Of a stretch of DNA of 36,753 nt, positions 7,419-14,584 are shown in pieces (the stretch's first letter is position 1; each line of letters starts with the position of its first letter). Source of the DNA: Sedimentisphaerales bacterium. GTDB lineage: Bacteria > Planctomycetota > Phycisphaerae > Sedimentisphaerales > Anaerohalosphaeraceae. The position numbers and the translations under genes are program-made. The stretch is from the NCBI GenBank assembly GCA_028282905.1, contig JANQGW010000014.1, positions 1-36,753 of the forward strand, written 5' to 3'. The notes below the pieces were generated by a model, which saw only the letters and a program-made list of their open reading frames with translations, did no database searches and was not told the DNA's origin.

Positions 7419-7769
7419 TTAAACGTAGTTCCGTCTAACACGCAAATACTCCTGCACATCCACCCGGCTGCCCGTCTGTTCCGCCTGCGACGCCGCAGCC
7501 GCCAACACATGCCGAGGCCCGGCATGCCGCGACTCCTTCACCCCCGACGTCTTAGCCGGCCCCTCCGCGTCATCCGCCTGCGGTGCCGTGCACAAATGCT
7601 CCTTCACCGCATCCCGCAACGCCTCCACCTGCTCAGTCAAAGCCGCAATCTCCGCCGCATGCGCCGCCTTCAAAGCATCAATCTCCCCTTCCACCGCCAG
7701 CCCACCAACCTCTGACAACTGATCGCTGACTTCTGAATCCTGCTCACTGACAATTGAATCATCACTCAT
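7419..7769 (-). CDS. Small coiled-coil protein, phage scaffold-like
   Basis: A 116-residue protein. An acidic Ser/Glu-rich start is followed by a clear heptad coiled coil at about 28-58 ('EIDALKAAHAAEIAALTEQV'), then a disordered Ala/Gly/Lys stretch, and a basic end 'VQEYLRVRRNYV'. AGGGG lies 6 bases upstream of the ATG. Phage scaffolding proteins are usually acidic, helical, have a basic capsid-binding C-terminus and are encoded just before the capsid gene, all of which holds here. It is shorter than most scaffolds, so it could instead be a minor head protein. The role is inferred from position and composition. Confidence 0.55.
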   Translation of the reverse strand: MSDDSIVSEQDSEVSDQLSEVGGLAVEGEIDALKAAHAAEIAALTEQVEALRDAVKEHLCTAPQADDAEGPAKTSGVKESRHAGPRHVLAAAASQAEQTGSRVDVQEYLRVRRNYV

Positions 7770-7792
7770 AAAACACCCCTTTCAGAAAATAA

Positions 7793-7820
7793 TTGAACAC
7801 CCTTGATTATCTGTTATACT
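7793..7820 (+). promoter_or_regulatory. Sigma-70-type promoter for the lipoprotein gene
   Basis: TTGAAC at 7793-7798 and TATACT at 7815-7820 are 16 bases apart. The predicted start is near 7827, about 48 bases before the lipoprotein ATG. It lies divergent to the scaffold-like gene. Confidence 0.6.
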
Positions 7821-7874
7821 TTTTTATAGACTCCAAACAGAAAAATATGCCGAAATGAGAAAAGGAAATAAGCA

Positions 7875-8348
7875 ATGGAAAAGAAATATAGCTGGCTCTT
7901 ATTCGTCCTATTGGTCCTATGTGTCCTGGCAACCCCCGGATGCCAGCCAAGTTATTCAACCGAAATGAACATTTCTCTGACAGCCCCGGAAATCGCCGAA
8001 TCCGCCGACCCCGACACACCCGCTCCGCAGCCAATCGATCCGCTGGACGTTCTGGCCGCCGTCGAAAAAATCGCAGGCAGCAATGGACTTGAACGCTACA
8101 CCCCAGATGACATCGAAACCTCCCTGCTGGACATCGCCGATACTGATAACCTGCTGGACGACAGCCCAACAGCCTCCGCCAATGTTACCTATTGGAAACA
8201 CACAGAGCTACCGGTCTATCTGACCATCACCAGAAACCCCGAAGACATCCTCCTGCTGCTGAGCCACACCCCCGATGAAAAAGGAAAACCCAACCCCGAA
8301 GCAAAAAAACTCTACCAAACCCTCCAAAAACAACTGGCTGAACTATAA
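7875..8348 (+). CDS. Small secreted lipoprotein-like protein, unknown function
   Basis: A 157-residue protein with a lipoprotein-type leader: a charged start (MEKK), hydrophobic core 'WLLFVLLVLCVLATPGC' and Cys23 as the probable lipidated residue, although 'TPGC' is a weak lipobox. The mature part begins with a Pro/Asp-rich linker and continues as a small domain with 'VYLTITRNPEDILLLLSHTP' and a helical C-terminus 'AKKLYQTLQKQLAEL'. No family is recognised. AAAGGAAA precedes the ATG. It has its own promoter and is followed 22 bases later by the radical SAM gene on the same strand, so the pair may be cotranscribed. Confidence 0.7.
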   Translation: MEKKYSWLLFVLLVLCVLATPGCQPSYSTEMNISLTAPEIAESADPDTPAPQPIDPLDVLAAVEKIAGSNGLERYTPDDIETSLLDIADTDNLLDDSPTASANVTYWKHTELPVYLTITRNPEDILLLLSHTPDEKGKPNPEAKKLYQTLQKQLAEL

Positions 8349-8370
8349 ACAAAATTTGGAGCTTGCATCC

Positions 8371-9717
8371 ATGAACATCAAATTGATTTCCCCCCAAATG
8401 ACACTTCGCCCAATGGATTCAGAGTTCAAACGCCGCATGTCTCCGGCTCTTAGTTTGTTAGTATTAGCAGCTCTAACTCCAACTGATTACAATGTTATCC
8501 TTGAAGATGAAAATATCAAAAAACTCAATCTCAATGACTCACCGGACCTGGTTGGCATCACTGTAAATGTTGATACTTCCAGACGTGCTTACGATATCGC
8601 CTCGCACTATCGCCAACGAAATATTCCGGTTATCCTCGGTGGAATTCATCCCAGCGCCAATCCACATGAAGCAAAGCAATACTGTGATGCCGTTTGTATC
8701 GGAGAAGCAGAAACATTATGGCCCCAGATCATCAGAGACACCCAATCCAAAAACTTACAATCTCATTATTATAACTCTGAACCAACAGACCTGACTTTAA
8801 CTCCCTTACCAAAATGGGACATTTTGAATGCTTCTGACTACCTGTACACCAACGTTCTGACCACCAGTCGAGGCTGTCCTTTTTCTTGTGAATTTTGCTA
8901 TAACAGTTGCGATTATGCACAGCATGAATTTCGCAATCGTCCAATTCCAAATGTCATCAAGGAAATCGAAAGTTTCAAAACCCGGCAGGTCATGATTATC
9001 GACGACAACTTCATCGGCAATCTTCAATGGACACGGGAATTTCTCAAAACAATAACTCCCATGAAGCTCATCTGGCACGCAGCGGTCTCAACCAATATCA
9101 GGCAACACCCGGACCTGCTGGACGCAATGGCCAAAGCCGGGTGCAAGAGCCTGTTTATTGGCTTCGAGTCCATCAATCATGATTCCATTCGCAGTGTAAA
9201 TAAAACCCAGAATCACTGTGAACACTATGACCAGATCATTCACATGCTACATGAACGCAATATCATGGTAAATGCCAGCATGGTCTTCGGATTGGACAGT
9301 GATACCCCGCAAACCTTCCCGGATACGCTTGACTGGCTGGTTCGTAACAAAGTTGAAACCGTAACCGCACATATCCTGACACCCTATCCCGGCACAAAAC
9401 TCTTTGAACGCTTTCAATCAGAAGGACGAATCTTTGATACTAATTGGGACCACTACAACACCGCCCATGTTGTCTTTCAGCCTAAAAACATGAGTCCAAA
9501 GGAATTGTATGAAGGATACCGATGGCTCTATAAGAAATTTTATTCAATACCCAATATTCTCAGGCGGATGCCAAATAGTATGCGATTAAAAATCCCCTAT
9601 CTCTTATTCAACCTTGGATATCGAAAATTCGGCAAGATAACTTCTCTGGCTGCACACGTTGGATTACTAAATCGCATGGGCAAACTTACCCGTCAACTAT
9701 GCTATGGCATCGAGTAG
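8371..9717 (+). CDS. B12-binding-domain radical SAM enzyme
   Basis: A 448-residue protein. The ATG at 8371 is chosen because GGAG lies 9 bases upstream and an earlier frame opening would overlap the lipoprotein gene. Residues 1-135 resemble a cobalamin-binding Rossmann domain ('DLVGITVNVDTSRRAYDIA', 'IPVILGGIHPS', 'CDAVCIGEAETLWPQI'), without the classical DxHxxG motif. The radical SAM core follows, with the Cys-x3-Cys-x2-Cys cluster in 'RGCPFSCEFCYNSC', then 'MIIDDNFIG', 'LFIGFESIN' and 'TPYPGTKLFE'. A C-terminal extension of the DUF4070 kind ends the chain. This subclass includes methyltransferases and ring-forming enzymes of lipid and natural-product pathways such as hopanoid-type genes; the substrate here is unknown. 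Its A+T content is higher than that of the flanking phage-type genes. Confidence 0.9.
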   Translation: MNIKLISPQMTLRPMDSEFKRRMSPALSLLVLAALTPTDYNVILEDENIKKLNLNDSPDLVGITVNVDTSRRAYDIASHYRQRNIPVILGGIHPSANPHEAKQYCDAVCIGEAETLWPQIIRDTQSKNLQSHYYNSEPTDLTLTPLPKWDILNASDYLYTNVLTTSRGCPFSCEFCYNSCDYAQHEFRNRPIPNVIKEIESFKTRQVMIIDDNFIGNLQWTREFLKTITPMKLIWHAAVSTNIRQHPDLLDAMAKAGCKSLFIGFESINHDSIRSVNKTQNHCEHYDQIIHMLHERNIMVNASMVFGLDSDTPQTFPDTLDWLVRNKVETVTAHILTPYPGTKLFERFQSEGRIFDTNWDHYNTAHVVFQPKNMSPKELYEGYRWLYKKFYSIPNILRRMPNSMRLKIPYLLFNLGYRKFGKITSLAAHVGLLNRMGKLTRQLCYGIE

Positions 9718-9742
9718 ATTATTGATGACTGAGGTTAATACG

Positions 9743-10885
9743 TCATTTTTCAATCGACAATCCCACCAATGACACATCATCCCGCAAATTCACATGGCAT
9801 GACCAGTTCTCCAGTGACTGCACAACCGCCCCCAGCAAAGAATCAATCGGCTGCTCTTGATACTTGCTCAAAGCCCTCAAAAACCGTTCTTCTCCAAAAG
9901 GAATATCCCGGCTGCTCAATGCCTCCACCACGCCATCCGTATAAAGCAACAATTTATCACCACTCGCTAAAGACACTCTCTGTAACGCATACTCAGGCTC
10001 CGAACCAATCCCCACCGGCAACCCCGAAGCCTCCAGCATTTCCGCCTGGCCGTCTCGCAATAGAACCGGCCCCGGATGCCCCGCCGAAGCATAGGCAAAC
10101 GTCTTATCCCGCAGATCCAGCACCCCGTACAATATCGTGAAAAACACCCCCGTCTGCATATCCATTGGATACTTGAAGTTCAGTCGTTTTAGCACTGCCA
10201 ATGGATCACCCAAATCCGGCCCGCCAATTCGCGGTCGTAAATCCTGCGCCACTGCAAACGACTGCAGCGCTGCCCGTACGCCGTGGCCGCTGACATCCAA
10301 AGCATACATCACCACCCGCCGCTCATCCAGTTGTACAATGCTCAGCATATCGCCCGCCAACTCTTCACACGGACAATACCGCCAAGCAAATTCAAATCCG
10401 TCCACCTTCGGCAGCGATTGCGGCAGTTGCGTTTTTTGAATCAGTGCCGCCGCCTGTAAGTCATGGGTTAACTGATGATTGGCCGCCCGCAATGATTCCT
10501 CCGCCTGACGCCGTCGCGTCACATCATTTTGGATTCCAATAAAGTGAGTCATCCGCCCCGCCTCGTCGGCGACCGGCGTGATCGACAACCGGTTCCAGAA
10601 AGCCGTCCCGTCCTTACGGTAATTCAAAATCTCCACCGTCACCGGCTGCTCATTGGAAATCGCGTCGCGAATTTGCTGTTTGGCGTGTTCATCAGTATCC
10701 GCCCCCTGCAAAAACCGGCAGTTATGCCCCAAGACCTCCTCAGCATCGAAACCCGTCATCGCCGTAAATGCCCGGTTCACATAGATGATCGGCATCTCCG
10801 GCTCAGTGCAATCGACGATCACCACCCCCTCCGCCGTCGATTCCAGCGCCCGCTCCTTCAACAGCCGTACCGCCATATCGTCCAT
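9743..10885 (-). CDS. LOV-domain blue-light receptor fused to SpoIIE/PP2C phosphatase
   Basis: A 380-residue protein; the ATG at 10885 has GAGGGGA 6 bases upstream, better than the TTG at 10900. Residues 15-125 form a canonical LOV domain: 'GHNCRFLQGADTD' holds the flavin-adduct Cys56, and the flavin-contact residues are Asn88 in NYRKDG, Asn98 in FWNRL and Gln119 in GIQND. A short helical linker leads to a SpoIIE-type PP2C phosphatase from about residue 150, with metal-site motifs 'ELAGDM', 'ALDVSGHG', 'LLLYTDGVVEA' and 'RDDVSLVGL'. Known proteins of this kind dephosphorylate an anti-sigma antagonist or other phosphoprotein under light control. No STAS or anti-sigma gene is visible in the window. 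It lies on the same strand as the phage-type genes. Confidence 0.93.
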   Translation of the reverse strand: MDDMAVRLLKERALESTAEGVVIVDCTEPEMPIIYVNRAFTAMTGFDAEEVLGHNCRFLQGADTDEHAKQQIRDAISNEQPVTVEILNYRKDGTAFWNRLSITPVADEAGRMTHFIGIQNDVTRRRQAEESLRAANHQLTHDLQAAALIQKTQLPQSLPKVDGFEFAWRYCPCEELAGDMLSIVQLDERRVVMYALDVSGHGVRAALQSFAVAQDLRPRIGGPDLGDPLAVLKRLNFKYPMDMQTGVFFTILYGVLDLRDKTFAYASAGHPGPVLLRDGQAEMLEASGLPVGIGSEPEYALQRVSLASGDKLLLYTDGVVEALSSRDIPFGEERFLRALSKYQEQPIDSLLGAVVQSLENWSCHVNLRDDVSLVGLSIEK

Positions 10886-10999
10886 CGCGAATCCCCTCAA
10901 GCATAAACATCTTAAGGTTCATCATAACGATTCGGTCACTGAAATCCCAGCAATTTTCTGAAATTCGTCAATCGTCCATCGTCATTCGACAATCATAAA

Positions 11000-11218
11000 T
11001 CACTTCACGATCACACGATACATCTCATGATTATCCAGTGCCCGCTGCAGCCAATCATTAATCTTGGTGGAATAATCATAGCTGTCCAGATCATGCAGAT
11101 CATCCGGGTCCAGCGGCCCGGCCCCGCCGATCAGCTTGCCGAACGGCGTGCTCTTGATCGCGTAGATTCCACCATAAGTCGCATGTCGCCAAAATCCTTT
11201 TATCGATGCCAGTGCCAT
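11000..11218 (-). CDS. 72-residue protein, unknown, in the phage-type gene series
   Basis: The ATG at 11218 is used because GAGGG lies just upstream. The product starts 'MALASIKGFWRHATYGGIYA', continues with 'GGAGPLDPDDLHDLDSYDY' and ends in a helical 'INDWLQRALDNHEMYRVIVK'. It has no transmembrane segment. I recognise no family. It is downstream of the portal gene on the same strand, a place where many phages keep small head or regulatory proteins. Confidence 0.55.
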   Translation of the reverse strand: MALASIKGFWRHATYGGIYAIKSTPFGKLIGGAGPLDPDDLHDLDSYDYSTKINDWLQRALDNHEMYRVIVK

Positions 11219-11591
11219 AAGAACGCCCTCTACATAAGCTCTCTTATAAAATATACAATATAATCGCCAAAACCCAAACCACAACGCCCCATAACAACAA
11301 AGATTCCAACACACCACAACAAAACAGCAGCGTGGAGCGGCAGCGACACGACAGAGAAACCCAATGGCGTCAAAAGCGTGCAGCTATTAACTCTCCCCCT
11401 GCCAAGGGGGCCTGCCCCGAAGGGGGGAGGGGGTCAAACGCCAAATAAAAAGGGAAAAACACTATGAACTTGTCAAAGAAAAACCAAAACCCTACATACC
11501 TGTATTCCTACATCCCTGCATTCCTAATTCTTGAGTCCCTGTGTTCCTGAATTCTTGTATTCTTATATACTTGTATACCTGTATACTTAAA
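11219..11591. repeat. Gene-free spacer with two repeat types
   Basis: A 373-base spacer between the portal gene end and the 72-residue gene. At about 11390-11436 is a G/C-rich hairpin-prone element (CTCCCCCTGCCAAGGGGG, then GGGGGGAGGGGG). At 11494-11589 is an irregular array of units such as TGTATTCCTACATCCCTGC, ATTCTTGTATTC and ATACTTGTATACCTG. The array continues up to the portal stop. I see no RNA gene or promoter here. Confidence 0.65.
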
Positions 11592-13052
11592 TCATCCTTG
11601 AGCAATTGCCGCCCCCAGCGGATCCGGAAACGTTACCTCCACCCGCCGCTCTTCTAGTGTCGTCGCATACACTCCCGCCTTATCCAGCACCTCCAGCACC
11701 ATCGCACAAATTTGACGAATCCCCTCACCGTATGTCAACTGCTTGCGATACGTCTTGCTCAGCATTCCCATAAACGTCATCTTCAAAGCCACCGCACTCG
11801 ACAAATTTCCCAGCTTGCTCTTAAGCACACCCGCCACCACCGGCGTAACACCGCTGACCTTATCCATCGCCTCACGAATCTCGGCAATATGCTGAGTTTC
11901 ACTGGGACTGTCGCCGTCACCGCCGAACGCTTCGATCGTCGCATCCGGATTGTCCGTACACCACATCCGCCCCGGCGCAATGCCCCGTTCGCAGGCCGAC
12001 TCAATCCCCTTGGCCAGATACATCTTAAACGCCTGCAGCGTAATCCGACTCGCCCGGTCACTCAGCCGCGTGTTCAGTTCATCCTGCAAACTGACCAACT
12101 GCTCCACATCGCTGATACCCTCATAAAAATACGGCTGCGGCAGATTCTGAATATGCACCACCGGCACACGCCCCAGTGGGTTGCCTCCCTCTGCAACCAG
12201 TTCCTCGTCCTCATACCGCTGCCACGACTCCGGCCCCAAAATCTCCGTTACCGCAACCGTCTTGCGATGCTGCGCGCTTTTCCGCCCGCCCAAAAGCTGC
12301 GTCAAAAATCCATCTGATCCAGCCACCTCATTCTTGACTTGGTAAAAATGCTGAACATACGCACGAACGGTTTTATAATCATGATCATCCAGGACCGGCA
12401 GTGCCCGGGGCGCTTCGATCAGCTCCAGGGCGACTCCTTCTGCCGCGTATAAAATGGAATCAAACGAAGTGAGTGAAGAAGTGTCATTAGAAGTGACAGG
12501 TGAAGTGAAATTGGATAGACGCCGCGACAAATCATCGCCCCAACGGAGCACACAATCAACAAAACCGTACACGTTCCCGAGCACTGCCATATCCTGAAAA
12601 AAAACCGCCCCGCCGCTGCCGTCAAACACAGCCTTTAAGAGTGACTCAATGTCTCTGCGTTTTTCGGCACTCGCGGCTTTGCTGGCGATCTGAATTCCCT
12701 GACCAAACAAAAAATCTACCATCGCATTAATCCGCCACGCGATGTCATTTTCAATCACAACCTCCTTGCGCCGGATATCAGACACATCATGTCCCGTCTC
12801 AACACTGTCGGCACCCGTATAAACCCGCCCCGTAATCCGTGCGGGAAGTCCCACCTCCTGCGCCTGCACATAGCTGCGTCGGCTCTCCTCCAGGCTCCTC
12901 TGCCCCGGCGAAACCAGCTCCGTCATCGAATTCTGATAATACGCCCACAGCCGGTTAAAATGTCGCCAACTGTCCGGCCACTGATTCTCAATCAGCCACC
13001 CAACAAAACCCTCATCCAGCAATTGCCCAAATGTCCCCAAATCAAACGCCAT
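11592..13052 (-). CDS. Phage portal protein (SPP1-like class)
   Basis: A 486-residue protein of normal portal length. Portal-type features in order are 'VVIENDIAWRINAMVDFLFG' near 95-115, 'FQDMAVLGNVYGFVDCVLRW' near 150-170, then 'GRVPVVHIQNLPQPYFYEGI' followed by 'SDVEQLVSLQDELNTRLSDR', and 'VSGVTPVVAGVLKSKLGNLS' with the long helix 'MTFMGMLSKTYRKQLTYG'. Portals form the dodecameric DNA channel of the phage head. The start has AGGGG upstream. The gene is unbroken, which argues against a decaying prophage remnant. No terminase gene precedes it: the 445 bases upstream hold only repeats and a promoter pointing the other way. Confidence 0.85.
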   Translation of the reverse strand: MAFDLGTFGQLLDEGFVGWLIENQWPDSWRHFNRLWAYYQNSMTELVSPGQRSLEESRRSYVQAQEVGLPARITGRVYTGADSVETGHDVSDIRRKEVVIENDIAWRINAMVDFLFGQGIQIASKAASAEKRRDIESLLKAVFDGSGGAVFFQDMAVLGNVYGFVDCVLRWGDDLSRRLSNFTSPVTSNDTSSLTSFDSILYAAEGVALELIEAPRALPVLDDHDYKTVRAYVQHFYQVKNEVAGSDGFLTQLLGGRKSAQHRKTVAVTEILGPESWQRYEDEELVAEGGNPLGRVPVVHIQNLPQPYFYEGISDVEQLVSLQDELNTRLSDRASRITLQAFKMYLAKGIESACERGIAPGRMWCTDNPDATIEAFGGDGDSPSETQHIAEIREAMDKVSGVTPVVAGVLKSKLGNLSSAVALKMTFMGMLSKTYRKQLTYGEGIRQICAMVLEVLDKAGVYATTLEERRVEVTFPDPLGAAIAQG

Positions 13053-13299
13053 ATCAAAACCCCTTTCTCAATAAAACAGCCTCCGGCGCAGGCGGTTTCC
13101 AAATCCCAGTAATTATTAATCAATAATCATTATTCAATTTTCCCCTCCCCCGCATGACCACCAAACCTGCACATTTCAACCGAAATTCACTATTCAAGAA
13201 AATAAACTCCTGTTCTAAACCCTGTCTCGATAAGGACTAAAATTTTTCTGAATAATCACTCCACAGCAAAATAATGCAAACGGAATCCCGTCGCCCCCT

Positions 13300-13333
13300 T
13301 GTATACCTACATACCTGTATTCCTGTATTCTTG
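13300..13333. repeat. Word-like repeat (TATACCTACATACCTG type)
   Basis: Units TGTATACCTACATACCTG and TATTCCTGTATTCTTG match the array at 11494-11589 on the other side of the portal gene and the short one at 5250-5286. Confidence 0.65.
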
Positions 13334-13341
13334 AAATCCCC

Positions 13342-13369
13342 TTGACTTTCTGCCCAAATCAACTATAAT
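13342..13369 (+). promoter_or_regulatory. Strong sigma-70-type promoter for the PEP-CTERM protease
   Basis: TTGACT at 13342-13347 and a perfect TATAAT at 13364-13369 are 16 bases apart. The predicted start near 13376 leaves a 5' leader of about 120 bases before the ATG at 13498. Confidence 0.75.
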
Positions 13370-13497
13370 AATATCCACAATTCGCAAGTCACCAAACGGA
13401 GGAGGCTTCGCGAAGGAGATGAGAAAAAGCAGTCTGCAAGCCATAATCCCTGAAGACTGAGGACTATGGACTGAAGACTAAAACCGGAGAGGAAAGG

Positions 13498-14457
13498 ATG
13501 AAAAGAGTTTTTTGCTGCGCAGCGATCTGCCTGCTGACAGTGACAGTCTGGGCCGCCCCCGTTACCGTCACTCACAACTATTTTGACATTACCTTTTACA
13601 ACAGCGGAGACACCAACGGCTATGCCACCGGCGAGCAGAACTGGACCGCCCAGCAGATTGATGACGTCAAAGCCTCCATCGACGCATGGTCCGGCCACAT
13701 CGCAAACACCCCCGGCCGTCAAATCCAGATGCATGTCTTCTGGGAAGAAATGGACCCTATGGGCACCAACGTCCTCGGCGGCTCTGCCAGTTACGGCTTC
13801 TCCGATGACACAACACAATGGAACATGGGTGAATACGTCTGGAAACAAGGCGCCAACGCGCCAACAACCGATTACGGTTTTGACACGATCATCACCTATG
13901 ACATTACTGCCGCCGGAATGAATTGGAACTTCGGCACCACCGCACCCACCGGAAGCCAGATCGATTTCCGCAGTGTACTGACCCATGAACTGGGCCACAG
14001 CCTCGGCTTCAGCAGCACCTATGACCGTGTCTATGATGACTGGGGATGGGATTATGAGAACGGCAGCTATAGCGGCATCTCAGACTGGGACCGCAACCTC
14101 ATCGACAGCACCGGCAACAAGCCCGAAAACCGAGGTACCGGCACCCCCGGCAACTTCAACCAACTGGACAGCCCCGTCTATTGGGAGGGCGCCGCTGCGA
14201 CCGCCCTCTACGGCGACTTGGTTCCCATCTACGCTCCATCCTCATGGGAGCAAGGCTCCAGCCTCTCGCACCTCGACGAAGGCCAACTCGGCAGCCTGCT
14301 TATGAGCCCGGCCATCGGTGCCGGACAAATGACCCGCACCGTCTCCGAACTCGAATGGGCCATGATGACCGACATGGGCTGGACCATTATCCCCGAACCG
14401 GCAACGCTGGCTCTGCTGGGATTGGGCGTTCTAATTTTACGCAAACAGAGAGGGTGA
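13498..14457 (+). CDS. Secreted PEP-CTERM metalloprotease
   Basis: A 319-residue protein with a signal peptide (MKRVFCCAAICLLTVTVWA) and a C-terminal PEP-CTERM sorting tail (PEPATLALLGLGVLILRK followed by QRG), which marks it for exosortase processing and cell-surface or matrix delivery. The zinc motif HELGHSLGF begins at His163. This is metzincin-like (HExxHxxGF), but the usual third His is replaced by Ser in the HExxHxxGxxH register. A downstream 'SLLMSP' could supply the Met-turn, with 'HLDEGQ' before it. NF038122-type PEP-CTERM metalloproteases have a similar build. GAGAGGAAAGG precedes the ATG, and a strong promoter lies upstream. Substrate unknown. No exosortase gene is in the window. 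Confidence 0.88.
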   Translation: MKRVFCCAAICLLTVTVWAAPVTVTHNYFDITFYNSGDTNGYATGEQNWTAQQIDDVKASIDAWSGHIANTPGRQIQMHVFWEEMDPMGTNVLGGSASYGFSDDTTQWNMGEYVWKQGANAPTTDYGFDTIITYDITAAGMNWNFGTTAPTGSQIDFRSVLTHELGHSLGFSSTYDRVYDDWGWDYENGSYSGISDWDRNLIDSTGNKPENRGTGTPGNFNQLDSPVYWEGAAATALYGDLVPIYAPSSWEQGSSLSHLDEGQLGSLLMSPAIGAGQMTRTVSELEWAMMTDMGWTIIPEPATLALLGLGVLILRKQRG

Positions 14458-14524
14458 TGCTACCCATCACCTTGACACAAAAAAGCCGCCGGCAACCCCG
14501 ATGGCTTTTAAAAATATCCATTAT

Positions 14525-14577
14525 GTGAATCCTGTTATCCCGTCTAAATATAATCCTGTTAATCCTGTCAAAATAAG
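14525..14577. repeat. AATCCTGT word repeat
   Basis: GTGAATCCTGTTATCCCGTC and AATCCTGTTAATCCTGTC lie in series between two convergent genes. The family also occurs at 6128-6170. Confidence 0.7.
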
Positions 14578-14584
14578 AACACCA

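Larger units (their letters stand above)
13053..13497. other. Gene-free divergent spacer
   Basis: A 445-base region between the portal and the PEP-CTERM protease. It contains a T/A-rich part with AATAATCATTATTCAATTTT near 13118, the word repeat at 13300-13333, the promoter at 13342-13369, and a Leader with several GGAG/GAAGACTGAGGACT words (13437-13482). No gene is seen. Confidence 0.6.

Noticed and set aside
11494..11589. Possible CRISPR array
   Set aside because: The units are irregular in length and sequence, have no unique spacers of constant size, and there are no cas genes.
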